DNA of 18,374 bases from the NCBI GenBank assembly GCA_016649795.1, contig JAENWZ010000011.1, forward strand, positions 1 to 18,374. The letters are read 5' to 3'. The notes beneath the pieces were generated by a model that saw nothing but the letters and a program-made list of their open reading frames with translations, searched no databases and was not told where the DNA came from. The DNA comes from Proteiniphilum sp. GTDB lineage: Bacteria > Bacteroidota > Bacteroidia > Bacteroidales > Dysgonomonadaceae. Shown in pieces: positions 5,794 to 12,898 of this stretch (within the stretch, counting starts at the first letter, position 1; every line of letters starts with the position of its first letter). A program made the translations under genes and the position numbers.

Positions 5794-6996
5794 ATGAAGA
5801 TATTAGTTTTAAACTGTGGAAGCTCATCCATCAAATACAAGCTTTTCAAGATGGAGAGCAAAGAAGTAATCGCCCAGGGAGGTATTGAGAAAATAGGGAT
5901 GAAAGGGTCCTTTCTGAAACTCGCTCTGCCCGACGGACAGAAAGTAATGCTGGAGGGTGAGATTCTGGAGCATCGTGCAGGAATAGAATATATTCTGGGT
6001 GTGATGCTCAGCGAGAAATACGGGTGTATCAAATCACTGGATGAGATAGATGCCGTGGGACACCGTGTGGTTCACGGAGGAGAACGGTTTAATTCGAGTG
6101 TACTGATCACCGATGAGGTGATAGAGATGCTGAACGACTGCATCGAGCTGGCACCACTGCACAATCCTCCTAACCTGAAAGGGATTTACGCCATCCAGGA
6201 GCTGATGCCCGAGACACCACAGGTAAGTGTTTTTGATACTGCATTCCATCAGACCATGCCCGATTATGCCTATACGTACGGTATTCCCTATGCATTGTAT
6301 GAGAAATATGGCATCCGTCGTTACGGTTTTCACGGCACCAGCCATCGGTATGTATCGAAAAGAGTTTGTGATTTTCTGGGTGTCCCCTACGAAGAGCAGC
6401 GTATCATCACGGCACATATCGGTAACGGCGGATCGGTTACAGCCATCAAAAACGGGAAATCTATCGATACGAGCATGGGAATGACACCTGTGGAGGGACT
6501 GATCATGGGTACCCGCTCCGGAGATTTAGACCCGGGTGTGATCTCCTATATCATGGAGAAAGAGCATATGGGGACCAAAGGAATCACTACCCTTCTGAAC
6601 AAGTTCTCCGGTGTGCTTGGTATTTCAGGAATTTCATCCGATATGCGCGAAATTCAGGCTGGCATTGTCAACGGAAACAATCGTGCTATCCTGGCGATGA
6701 GCACCTACAACTATCGTATCAAAAAATATGTGGGATCTTATGCCGCTGCTTTGGGGGGTGTGGATATCCTGGTATTTACGGGTGGTGTTGGTGAGAACCA
6801 GGCTGTAACACGCAGTGACGTATGTAAAAATATGGAATTCATGGGTATTGAACTGGATGAAGAACTGAATAATTCTGTTCGCGCTAAAGAGGTGGTGATC
6901 AGTAAACCTTCCTCGAAGGTGAAGGTGGTGATTATCCCCACCGATGAAGAGCTGACTATCGCCAGAGACACATTAGATATCCTGCAGGGAAAATAG
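5794..6996 (+). CDS. ackA: Acetate kinase
   Basis: Converts acetyl-phosphate and ADP to acetate and ATP, completing the pta-ackA route; a cytoplasmic ASKHA-fold dimer. At 400 residues it has the normal family length. Signatures seen are NCGSSSIKYK at the N-terminus, GHRVVHGGERF with Arg91, VFDTAFH with Asp148, HGTSHRYVS with His180, AHIGNGGS, MGTRSGDLDPG with Arg241, FTGGVGENQ and PTDEEL with Glu385. These match the catalytic and phosphate-binding residues of the characterised enzyme by type and nearly by number. Butyrate kinase is less likely because all acetate-kinase motifs and the pta neighbour agree. It is the last gene of the operon and ends at the 7006-7046 terminator. Confidence 0.97.
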   Translation: MKILVLNCGSSSIKYKLFKMESKEVIAQGGIEKIGMKGSFLKLALPDGQKVMLEGEILEHRAGIEYILGVMLSEKYGCIKSLDEIDAVGHRVVHGGERFNSSVLITDEVIEMLNDCIELAPLHNPPNLKGIYAIQELMPETPQVSVFDTAFHQTMPDYAYTYGIPYALYEKYGIRRYGFHGTSHRYVSKRVCDFLGVPYEEQRIITAHIGNGGSVTAIKNGKSIDTSMGMTPVEGLIMGTRSGDLDPGVISYIMEKEHMGTKGITTLLNKFSGVLGISGISSDMREIQAGIVNGNNRAILAMSTYNYRIKKYVGSYAAALGGVDILVFTGGVGENQAVTRSDVCKNMEFMGIELDEELNNSVRAKEVVISKPSSKVKVVIIPTDEELTIARDTLDILQGK

Positions 6997-7005
6997 AGTT
7001 AAGCC

Positions 7006-7046
7006 ATACAATAAAACCTCAGAGAATCTCTGAGGTTTTATTGTAT
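7006..7046. terminator. Bidirectional terminator with 20-bp perfect arms between ackA and rplI
   Basis: Bases 7006-7025 and 7027-7046 are exact reverse complements around a single central A. The left arm begins ATACAATAAAACCTC; the right arm ends GAGGTTTTATTGTAT. In RNA the apex would open to a small loop. The AT-rich outer stem provides a U-rich end on both strands. It is 10 nt past the ackA stop and 14 nt past the opposing rplI stop. Confidence 0.85.
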
Positions 7047-7060
7047 CTGAGTAAGAAATC

Positions 7061-7504
7061 TTATTCCGCAACTACTTCGAAAGGTATCTCAACAGAAACC
7101 TCTTTGTGAAGCTTAAGTATTGCTTTGTAGCTGCCCACTTCTTTTACGGCATCCTTGATAAGGATTAGTTTTCTGTCTACTTCGAATCCTTTTTCTTTCA
7201 GCATTTCGGCAACCTGTATGTTCGTTACAGAACCAAAGATTGTGCCTGAAGAGCTGGTCTTTGCACCAATGGTCAGCGTAACACCCTCCATCTTGTCGGC
7301 TATCGCCTGTGCATCAGCTTTTATCTGAGCGAACTTGTGAGCACGCTGTCTTTGGTTTTCAGCCAGCACCTTCTTTGCTGATTCGCTGGCAATAATCGCT
7401 TTCCCCTGTGGGATAAGGAAATTGCGTGCGTATCCTTTTTTCACGTTCACTACATCGTCTTTGTAGCCTAAAGTCAATATATCTTCTTTCAATATTACTT
7501 CCAT
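7061..7504 (-). CDS. rplI: 50S ribosomal protein bL9
   Basis: Large-subunit protein at the base of the L1 stalk that binds 23S rRNA and helps keep reading frame. The 147-residue sequence shows the two-domain layout: an N-terminal rRNA-binding domain (MEVILKEDI, LGYKDDVVNVKKGYARNFLIPQ), a connecting Ala/Lys/Gln-rich helix (about 40-75) and a C-terminal domain starting at GVTLTIGAKTSSSGTIFGSVT. Length is normal. It is the third gene of rpsF-rpsR-rplI, 15 nt after rpsR, with a strong ribosome-binding site. It converges with ackA across a shared terminator. Confidence 0.98.
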   Translation of the reverse strand: MEVILKEDILTLGYKDDVVNVKKGYARNFLIPQGKAIIASESAKKVLAENQRQRAHKFAQIKADAQAIADKMEGVTLTIGAKTSSSGTIFGSVTNIQVAEMLKEKGFEVDRKLILIKDAVKEVGSYKAILKLHKEVSVEIPFEVVAE

Positions 7505-7510
7505 ATCTCT

Positions 7511-7518
7511 TCCTCCTT
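7511..7518 (-). promoter_or_regulatory. Shine-Dalgarno of rplI
   Basis: AAGGAGGA on the minus strand, 6 nt before the rplI ATG, in the short rpsR-rplI gap. A full-strength site that fixes the rplI start. Confidence 0.6.
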
Positions 7519-7519
7519 G

Positions 7520-7786
7520 TTATTTCATTAAATCTGTTACGTACGGAAGCATGGCAATATGACGAGCTCTTTTCACTGCTTGCGCAATACGACGTTGAAA
7601 CTTCAGTGATGTACCGGTGATTCTTCTCGGCAGAATTTTACCCTGTTCGTTCAAAAACTTCTTCAGGAATTCGGGATCCTTATAATCGATGTATTTAATG
7701 CCATTCTTTTTGAAGCGGCAATATTTTTTCTTTTTTACATCCACCGATAGCGGAGTCAAATATCTTATTTCTGATTGTTTAGCCAT
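7520..7786 (-). CDS. rpsR: 30S ribosomal protein bS18
   Basis: Small-subunit platform protein that pairs with bS6. The 88 residues include the family core: DYKDPEFLKKFLNEQGKILPRRITG, then KFQRRIAQAVKRARHIAMLPY. The N-terminus KKKKYCRFKKNGIKYIDY keeps a single Cys. Length is slightly above the enterobacterial 75 owing to a longer N-terminus, as is common in Bacteroidota. It starts 3 nt after the rpsF stop; its Shine-Dalgarno (AAGGAGGA at 7801-7794) lies within the last codons of rpsF, so translation of the two is probably coupled. Confidence 0.98.
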   Translation of the reverse strand: MAKQSEIRYLTPLSVDVKKKKYCRFKKNGIKYIDYKDPEFLKKFLNEQGKILPRRITGTSLKFQRRIAQAVKRARHIAMLPYVTDLMK

Positions 7787-7789
7787 TTC

Positions 7790-8209
7790 TTAGTCCTCCT
7801 TTTCGTTTGATTTTACTTCCGATTCAACCACTTCAGCTTTTTCAGCTTTTTTTATTACTGGAGCAGGGGCTTCCTGTTTTTTACCGCCTTTGTTTCTTCT
7901 CTTTTCGGCATATTCCAGTGAGAATTTGTCCTGTTTCACGGTTAAGAACCGGATCACACGTTCATCACGACGGAAATTCAGCTCCAGCTTATCAATAACC
8001 GTAGGATCGGCATTGAATTCCAGGAAGGAGTAAAATCCGGTAGTTTTCTTGTCGATGTTATAGGCCAGCTTGCGCAGCCCCCAATCTTCTTCGTTCACAA
8101 TCTCTGCTCCTTGCTCTTTGAGGAGGTTTTTGAATTTTTCAACCGCTTCCTTCATCTGAGCATCAGACAAAACGGGAGTCAAAATGAAAACGGTTTCGTA
8201 ATTGTTCAT
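7790..8209 (-). CDS. rpsF: 30S ribosomal protein bS6
   Basis: Small-subunit protein that binds 16S rRNA with bS18. The ferredoxin-like core (about residues 1-95) includes YETVFILTPVLSD at the start, GAEIVNEEDWGLRKLAYNI, KTTGFYSFLEFNADP and RRDERVIRFLTVK. A Lys/Glu/Ala-rich, probably disordered tail of about 40 residues follows, giving 139 residues in all. It is the first gene of rpsF-rpsR-rplI; no priB or ssb lies between rpsF and rpsR. A textbook promoter sits about 50 nt upstream, and zwf is divergent from it. Confidence 0.98.
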   Translation of the reverse strand: MNNYETVFILTPVLSDAQMKEAVEKFKNLLKEQGAEIVNEEDWGLRKLAYNIDKKTTGFYSFLEFNADPTVIDKLELNFRRDERVIRFLTVKQDKFSLEYAEKRRNKGGKKQEAPAPVIKKAEKAEVVESEVKSNEKED

Positions 8210-8260
8210 ACTAAATTAATTATTAATGCGTTAAATAAATAAACATAATTTTTCGAGGGG

Positions 8261-8291
8261 CAAAGATACAATAAAATATCAAATTCTCAAA
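8261..8291 (-). promoter_or_regulatory. Consensus promoter of the rpsF operon (TTTG-N19-TATCTTTG)
   Basis: On the minus strand, TTTG (8291-8288) is followed after exactly 19 nt by TATCTTTG (8268-8261). This matches both the -33 and -7 elements of the Bacteroidota primary sigma factor and is the strongest promoter match I see in the window. Transcription would start near 8255-8257, about 45-50 nt before rpsF. Confidence 0.85.
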
Positions 8292-8363
8292 GCTGTTATC
8301 ATTTTAACTTTCTATGAGCGTTCGATTTTGTCTTTGAGTGAGGATTCATCAACTTTTTAATAG

Positions 8364-8371
8364 TAGATTTG
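8364..8371 (+). promoter_or_regulatory. -7 element of the zwf promoter (TAGATTTG)
   Basis: TAGATTTG fits TAnnTTTG and lies 29 nt before the zwf ATG at 8401. No TTTG is found at the standard distance upstream. If real, it excludes the in-frame ATG at 8338 as the zwf start, because that lies upstream of the transcript. Confidence 0.45.
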
Positions 8372-8400
8372 TTTACTTTTATATCCAACTCAATAGCAAA

Positions 8401-9930
8401 ATGAAGAAAACAACCAACCAGGCACTTGTGATTTTCGGTGCCTCTGGCGATCTTACATACAGGAAACTGATTCCCGCCGTCTTTGATCTCTACATGAACG
8501 ATTCACTGCCTGAAGGGTATGCTGTATTGGGTGTGAGCCGGTCTGCCTTCAGCGACAAACAGTTCCGTAATAAGATGAAAGAGGGCATCAGGCTATTTGC
8601 CCATTATAAAGATACCGGCAAGGAGAAGATCGATGATTTTCTTTCCAGACTCTACTACCTAAGCATAGACACAGGTAAAGGAGAGGAGTATCTGCACGTG
8701 AAGGAGAAACTGACCAGGCTGAATAAAAAGCTCAATCTGGAGCAAAACTATATTTTTTACCTCTCCACCCCTCCCTCACTCTACACCACCATTCCGAAGT
8801 ATCTTTACGGACAGGGACTCACACTGCAGCAAAAAGGATTCAGGAGAATCATCATAGAAAAGCCATTCGGCCATGACTTGGCATCGGCCATAGACCTGAA
8901 TGCTCAACTGCTGGAGTTCTTCCAGGAGGATCAGATCTACCGCATCGATCATTACCTGGGTAAGGAGACGGTACAGAATCTGATGGTTACGCGGTTTGCC
9001 AATGGCATCTACGAGCCGCTCTGGAACCGTAATTTTATTCAGCATGTAGAGATCACTGCTGCAGAGAGCATAGGTGTGGAGGACCGGGGCGGTTATTACG
9101 ACCATTCAGGGGCGCTGCGAGATATGGTACAGAACCATCTGTTGCAGGTGGCATCGCTGGTGGCGATGGAACCGCCTACCAAAATTACGCCGGAGGATAT
9201 CCGTTATGAAAAAATGAAAGTTTTTCGTTCGCTGCGTCCCTTCAGCAAAAACGATTTGAAGATGAATGTTATCCGTGGTCAGTATACCGATGCTACCGTG
9301 CGTGGAAAACAGTACAACGGCTATAGGGACGAGATCAATGTAGATAAAAACTCACGCACAGAGACCTATATGGCAATGAAAATATTTATTGACAACTGGC
9401 GCTGGAAGGGAGTTCCCTTCTATATCCGCACAGGTAAAAGGTTGCCTACAAACGTGACAGAGGTAGTGATTCATTTCAGGCCTTCACCACAAAAGCTGTT
9501 CAAATCGGCCGACGGGACCACAAACTCTGACAACCAGCTGATCCTCCGCATCCAGCCTGACGAAGGGATCCTGCTAAAGACAGGAATGAAGGTACCCGGA
9601 AGAGGCTATAAAGTGAAATCGGTGAACATGGATTATCACTACTCGGAGCTGAATGATCATTATATCCCGAGTGCCTACGAAAGATTGATCCTCGACAGTA
9701 TGAACGGCGACAACACTCTTTACATGAGCAATGAAGCAGCAGAGGAGACATGGAAATTTGTGCAGCCTGTGCTCGATTATTGGGAGAACGACAAGGATGC
9801 ACCCCTGCATGGTTACCCGTCCGGATCGTGGGGACCCGATGTAGCCGACGACCTTATTGAAGGAAAAGAGAACACCTGGCGCTATCCCTGCAAAAATCTG
9901 GCAGAAGATGGTATCTACTGTGAATTGTGA
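8401..9930 (+). CDS. zwf: Glucose-6-phosphate 1-dehydrogenase
   Basis: Oxidises glucose-6-phosphate to 6-phosphogluconolactone with NADP (or NAD), the entry step of the oxidative pentose phosphate pathway. Counted from 8401 it has 509 residues, the usual family length. Motifs are the coenzyme-binding GASGDLT (13-19), the substrate-binding RIDHYLGKE (181-189), the NH of MVQNH with the likely catalytic His246, and VPFYIRTGKRL. The ORF opens at 8338, but the 21 extra residues are not family-like and a -7 element lies inside them, so 8401 is preferred. It is followed by pgl on the same strand across a 186-nt repeat island. The third enzyme, 6-phosphogluconate dehydrogenase, is not in this window. 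Confidence 0.96.
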   Translation: MKKTTNQALVIFGASGDLTYRKLIPAVFDLYMNDSLPEGYAVLGVSRSAFSDKQFRNKMKEGIRLFAHYKDTGKEKIDDFLSRLYYLSIDTGKGEEYLHVKEKLTRLNKKLNLEQNYIFYLSTPPSLYTTIPKYLYGQGLTLQQKGFRRIIIEKPFGHDLASAIDLNAQLLEFFQEDQIYRIDHYLGKETVQNLMVTRFANGIYEPLWNRNFIQHVEITAAESIGVEDRGGYYDHSGALRDMVQNHLLQVASLVAMEPPTKITPEDIRYEKMKVFRSLRPFSKNDLKMNVIRGQYTDATVRGKQYNGYRDEINVDKNSRTETYMAMKIFIDNWRWKGVPFYIRTGKRLPTNVTEVVIHFRPSPQKLFKSADGTTNSDNQLILRIQPDEGILLKTGMKVPGRGYKVKSVNMDYHYSELNDHYIPSAYERLILDSMNGDNTLYMSNEAAEETWKFVQPVLDYWENDKDAPLHGYPSGSWGPDVADDLIEGKENTWRYPCKNLAEDGIYCEL

Positions 9931-9949
9931 AGATACGAGAGTTGAGATC

Positions 9950-10116
9950 TGGGAATTAAGAATTAAGAAATCAAACGAAAAACGAAAAGTTAAGAGTTAA
10001 AAGCGAAGAATTAAAAGCTGAAAGCTGATCGCTGAATGCAGAGAACTAAAAAGCTGATCGCTGAGAACTGATGCTGAGAACTGATCACTGATTGCTGATC
10101 ACTGAAAACTAAAAAA
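9950..10116 (+). repeat. GCTGA-rich intergenic repeat island 2
   Basis: Fills most of the zwf-pgl gap. It starts with GAATTAA/AGTTAA-type units and passes into GCTGA units. Exact internal repeats are AAAGCTGATCGCTGA at 10021-10035 and 10050-10064, tandem GCTGAGAACTGAT at 10060-10072 and 10073-10085, and CTGATCACTGA at 10081-10091 and 10095-10105 (period 14). It ends CTAAAAAA directly before the pgl ATG. It is similar in composition, period and orientation to the island before argH. No promoter is evident in it. Confidence 0.75.
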
Positions 10117-10842
10117 ATGAACATTGAGGTATTTAACACACTGAACGACCTAAACCACTCCTTCACCAGTTGGCTGAAAGAGCTTCTGACAGAAAAAGAG
10201 TCGATAACCATTGCCCTGTCGGGTGGTTCCACACCCAAATCACTGTTCGATTATTGGGCAACGCTGCCTGAGGAGGAGATCGACTGGAAAAAAATAAAAT
10301 TCTTCTGGGGAGACGAACGATGTGTCTCACCCACAGATGAGGAGAGCAATTACAAAATGACGAAAGAGCATCTGTTCGATTTCGTACCGGTGCCCGAGGA
10401 TAATATCTTCCGCATTATGGGGGAGAATGACCCGGCGGCGGAGGTTTTACGCTACGGAGAGATTCTTCAGGACAAACTGGAGAGAGTGAACGGAATACCC
10501 ACCTTCGATATCATGATGCTCGGGATGGGGGATGACGGGCACACAGCCTCCATTTTCCCTTACGAGATGACACTATGGGATAGCGTGGAGAACTGCGTAA
10601 CCGCCACGCATCCTCAGAGTGGCCAGAAAAGAGTGAGTCTTACGGGGAAAGTGATCAACAACGCAAAGAATGTCGTTTTTCTGGTTACTGGTGAGAACAA
10701 GGCCGAAAAGGTGAAAGAGATCATCAGTGATCCCGATCTCGCGGCAAAAAAATATCCGGCTGCACGGGTACAACCGGATTCGGGAAATCTTCACTGGTTT
10801 ATCGATGTGAAAGCGGCTCAAATGCTTACCACCAAAAGCTGA
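10117..10842 (+). CDS. pgl: 6-phosphogluconolactonase (DevB/SOL type)
   Basis: Hydrolyses 6-phosphogluconolactone made by the preceding zwf product, preventing build-up of the reactive lactone. The 241 residues have the glucosamine-6-phosphate-isomerase-like fold with the family motifs ALSGGSTPK (33-41, phosphate loop), FFWGDERCV followed by ESNY, and MGMGDDGHTASIFP with the catalytic-type His. These distinguish it from NagB and from the beta-propeller YbhE lactonase. The ATG immediately follows the repeat island, leaving no recognisable ribosome-binding site. The gene converges with def, with only 8 nt between the two stop codons. Confidence 0.95.
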   Translation: MNIEVFNTLNDLNHSFTSWLKELLTEKESITIALSGGSTPKSLFDYWATLPEEEIDWKKIKFFWGDERCVSPTDEESNYKMTKEHLFDFVPVPEDNIFRIMGENDPAAEVLRYGEILQDKLERVNGIPTFDIMMLGMGDDGHTASIFPYEMTLWDSVENCVTATHPQSGQKRVSLTGKVINNAKNVVFLVTGENKAEKVKEIISDPDLAAKKYPAARVQPDSGNLHWFIDVKAAQMLTTKS

Positions 10843-10850
10843 GGAGGAGC

Positions 10851-11411
10851 TTATCTCACCTTTTTTATCTTATAGTCACAAGATACTTTCCCCTTCTCCA
10901 TATTGGTGAGCTTACTTTTGATCATCCGTTTACGGAGGGGTGATATCCTATCCACAAACAGAACACCATCGAGGTGGTCGTATTCATGTTGTATCACACG
11001 TGCCATAAACCCTGCGTAGGTCTCATTGTGAGGTTGAAGATTCTCATCTAGATACGCAATGCGTATCTCATCTTCGCGAGGCACATTTTCGTGAATACCG
11101 GGGATACTCAGACATCCCTCCTCAACCAGCTCCGGCTCACCACTGCGTTCGGTTATATGCGCATTGATAAAGACCCTTTTAAAATCCCTGAACTCAGGAT
11201 GTTCCTCGCTGGCAACAGGTGAAAGATCCACTACAAAGATACGGTCAGTCAATCCTACCTGAGGAGCAGCAAGTCCCACCCCATCGGCAAGGTACATGGT
11301 TTCGAACATGTTACCGATCAACTCATTCAGGTTTGGATAATTATCCGGATCAATATCTTCTGTTATTTTTCGTAATACGGGTTGTCCGTATATATATATA
11401 GGTAAAATCAT
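10851..11411 (-). CDS. def: Peptide deformylase
   Basis: Metalloprotease (usually Fe2+) that removes the formyl group from nascent N-terminal Met at the ribosome exit. All three family motifs are present: DGVGLAAPQVG (motif I, GxGxAAxQ), EEGCLSIPG (motif II, with the metal-binding Cys) and VIQHEYDHLDG (motif III, HExxH). With the ATG at 11411 it has 186 residues; an in-frame TTG at 11417 would add two, but the ATG gives MILPIYIYG, the usual family start. The C-terminal tail after DRISPLRKRMIKSKL is typical for Bacteroidota. It is the last gene of lptB-ruvX-def and converges closely with pgl. Confidence 0.96.
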   Translation of the reverse strand: MILPIYIYGQPVLRKITEDIDPDNYPNLNELIGNMFETMYLADGVGLAAPQVGLTDRIFVVDLSPVASEEHPEFRDFKRVFINAHITERSGEPELVEEGCLSIPGIHENVPREDEIRIAYLDENLQPHNETYAGFMARVIQHEYDHLDGVLFVDRISPLRKRMIKSKLTNMEKGKVSCDYKIKKVR

Positions 11412-11424
11412 AATCAAAATTCCG

Positions 11425-11480
11425 GGTTCAGCATGAGAGCAACTGTGTCAGTTACAAATGCTGACTCACCACTCTGAACC
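11425..11480. other. Nested inverted repeats between ruvX and def
   Basis: Three complementary pairs are nested: GGTTC (11425-11429) with GAACC (11476-11480), TCAGCAT (11428-11434) with ATGCTGA (11458-11464), and AACTG (11441-11445) with CAGTT (11449-11453) around a TGT loop. The outer two pairs share two bases and so cannot form fully at once. No T-run follows on the def-coding strand, so it is a poor terminator. It could be an RNA structure in the def leader, or a decayed GCTGA-type repeat. Confidence 0.4.
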
Positions 11481-11488
11481 AATTTAAT

Positions 11489-11911
11489 TTATCGTTTCAT
11501 TCTTTTGCTCTCCATATATCCCTGGAGAATGATGGTTGCGCTAATCTCATCCACCAGCGCTTTGTTTTGCCGCTCTTTCTTTTTCAATCCACCATCTATC
11601 ATTGTCTGATGTGCCATCTTCGAGGTGAAACGTTCATCGAAATATTCCACCGGAATAGCAGGATAGAGCTTCCTCAATCTGTTCACGAATGGCTCCACAC
11701 GCTTCATGTTTTCCGAAAGCTCGTTGTTCATCTGTCTTGGTAGCCCCACCACAATGCAGGAGACCTCCTCCTTCCGCAGATACTCACTCAGAAAATCGAA
11801 CAGCCCGGTTGTCTCCACCGTGGTCAGTCCGTTGGCGATAATCTGTAGCGGATCACTCACGGCAATACCGGTACGTTTTTTTCCGTAATCAATAGAAAGA
11901 AGTCGTGCCAT
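11489..11911 (-). CDS. ruvX: RuvX/YqgF-type putative Holliday junction resolvase / pre-16S rRNA nuclease
   Basis: RNase H-fold protein of 140 residues. The E. coli homologue YqgF is implicated in maturing the 5' end of 16S rRNA and was earlier proposed as a Holliday-junction resolvase. Visible are LSIDYGKKRTGIAVSD with the first acidic active-site residue, IVVGLPRQMNN, YFDERFTSKMAH with the second acidic pair, and ALVDEISATIILQGYME with the last Asp. The full family pattern and length are kept. It starts 6 nt after the lptB stop and so is co-transcribed with it. def follows after 71 nt. Confidence 0.93.
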   Translation of the reverse strand: MARLLSIDYGKKRTGIAVSDPLQIIANGLTTVETTGLFDFLSEYLRKEEVSCIVVGLPRQMNNELSENMKRVEPFVNRLRKLYPAIPVEYFDERFTSKMAHQTMIDGGLKKKERQNKALVDEISATIILQGYMESKRMKR

Positions 11912-11917
11912 AAACAG

Positions 11918-12751
11918 TTACGGAGCATCGAATGTTCGTTTGCGCAACTCGAAATCGCGTCCCAGATATTTCTCCCGTACAACAGGATTGGCTGCCAGCT
12001 CTTCGGCAGTGCCCTGAAACAGTACCTTCCCTTCAAAAAGCAGATAGGCACGATCAGTGATACTGAGGGTTTCGTCCACATTATGGTCGGTAATAAGTAT
12101 ACCGATGTTTCTGAATTTCAACTTAGCCACAATAGATTGTATATCCTGCACAGCTATCGGATCGATACCGGCGAAAGGTTCATCAAGCATGATGAATTTA
12201 GGATCGATAGCCAGACAACGCGCGATCTCGGCACGACGGCGTTCACCACCCGAGAGACGGTCTGCAGGATTCTTGCGTACTTTCTGAAGACCGAACTCCT
12301 CAATCAGACTCTCCAACTTCTCTTTTTGTGCCTGGGGAGACATTTCTGTAAATTCCAGCACCGATCTGATATTGTCTTCAACCGTCATTTTACGGAAAAT
12401 GGAGGCCTCCTGTGCAAGATAACCTATGCCGTTCTGCGCACGTTTATAGACCGGGAAGTTTGTAATGTTCTGTTTGCCTATAAAGATGTCACCCTCGTTC
12501 GGTACAATCAATCCTACTGTCATATAAAAAGTGGTTGTCTTGCCAGCACCGTTGGGTCCGAGCAATCCGACAATCTCACCCTGTTTCACATTGATGGAGA
12601 CGTGATTCACCACAGTGCGCTTGCCATACTTCTTCACCAGATTCTCTGTACGCAACATCAGCTGCTCACTCTCCTGCTGTGTCTCATCAGGAGAAGAAAC
12701 AAGCTCTTCAGCTTCAGAAGAGAGCATTATTTCATCTAAACGTTCGTCCAT
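11918..12751 (-). CDS. lptB: LPS export ABC transporter ATP-binding protein LptB
   Basis: Cytoplasmic ATPase of the LptB2FG complex that extracts lipopolysaccharide from the inner membrane. ABC motifs in order: Walker A GPNGAGKTT (65-73), Q-loop YLAQEASIF, signature LSGGERRRAEIARCLA, Walker B FIMLDEPFAGIDP and the switch His in ITDHNV. The ERRRAEIAR signature and the PFAGIDP stretch are characteristic of LptB rather than of branched-amino-acid ATPases. At 277 residues it exceeds the usual 240 or so because of a 31-residue acidic N-terminal extension; Met32 (MLRTENLVKKYG) would give the standard length. The promoter just upstream supports the longer start. It is the first gene of lptB-ruvX-def. 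Confidence 0.95.
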   Translation of the reverse strand: MDERLDEIMLSSEAEELVSSPDETQQESEQLMLRTENLVKKYGKRTVVNHVSINVKQGEIVGLLGPNGAGKTTTFYMTVGLIVPNEGDIFIGKQNITNFPVYKRAQNGIGYLAQEASIFRKMTVEDNIRSVLEFTEMSPQAQKEKLESLIEEFGLQKVRKNPADRLSGGERRRAEIARCLAIDPKFIMLDEPFAGIDPIAVQDIQSIVAKLKFRNIGILITDHNVDETLSITDRAYLLFEGKVLFQGTAEELAANPVVREKYLGRDFELRKRTFDAP

Positions 12752-12768
12752 TTTATCAAATATTTATG

Positions 12769-12776
12769 CAAAGATA
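12769..12776 (-). promoter_or_regulatory. -7 element of the lptB promoter (TATCTTTG)
   Basis: Minus-strand TATCTTTG, the same octamer as in front of rpsF and the DUF6448 gene. It is 17 nt from the lptB ATG, so the leader would be only about 10-14 nt. No -33 TTTG at the expected distance. The 147-nt lptB-folB gap otherwise holds weak inverted repeats (CGGCA at about 12846 with TGCCG at about 12886) that may end the folB transcript, and nothing else that I recognise. Confidence 0.55.
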
Positions 12777-12898
12777 CGAAAAAGTTATAAGTTAGTAAGC
12801 CATTGTGAGAATGTAGGAATGGGAGTGAAACGTATATCCCGTTTACGGCATTGAAACCATGTGGAGATTGCGCAAGGCGTAATGTGCCGATCTGCCGG

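Noticed and set aside
8338..8400. Earlier in-frame ATG for zwf adding 21 residues
   Set aside because: A -7 promoter element lies inside the added part, the extra residues are not family-like, and 8401 gives the standard MKKTTNQALVIFGASGDL start.
9950..10116. Repeat array considered as a CRISPR
   Set aside because: Periods vary (13, 14, 29 nt), there are no unique spacers of constant length, and no cas gene is nearby.
11389..11400. Alternating TA run considered as a promoter or slippage site
   Set aside because: It lies inside the def coding region and encodes the normal IYIYG start; no evidence of a separate function.
11412..11417. TTG start two codons upstream of the def ATG
   Set aside because: The ATG at 11411 gives the usual family N-terminus, so an alternative start codon is not needed.
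12083..12739. Open frame of 218 codons on the plus strand
   Set aside because: Antisense to lptB, which has all ABC motifs; no independent support.
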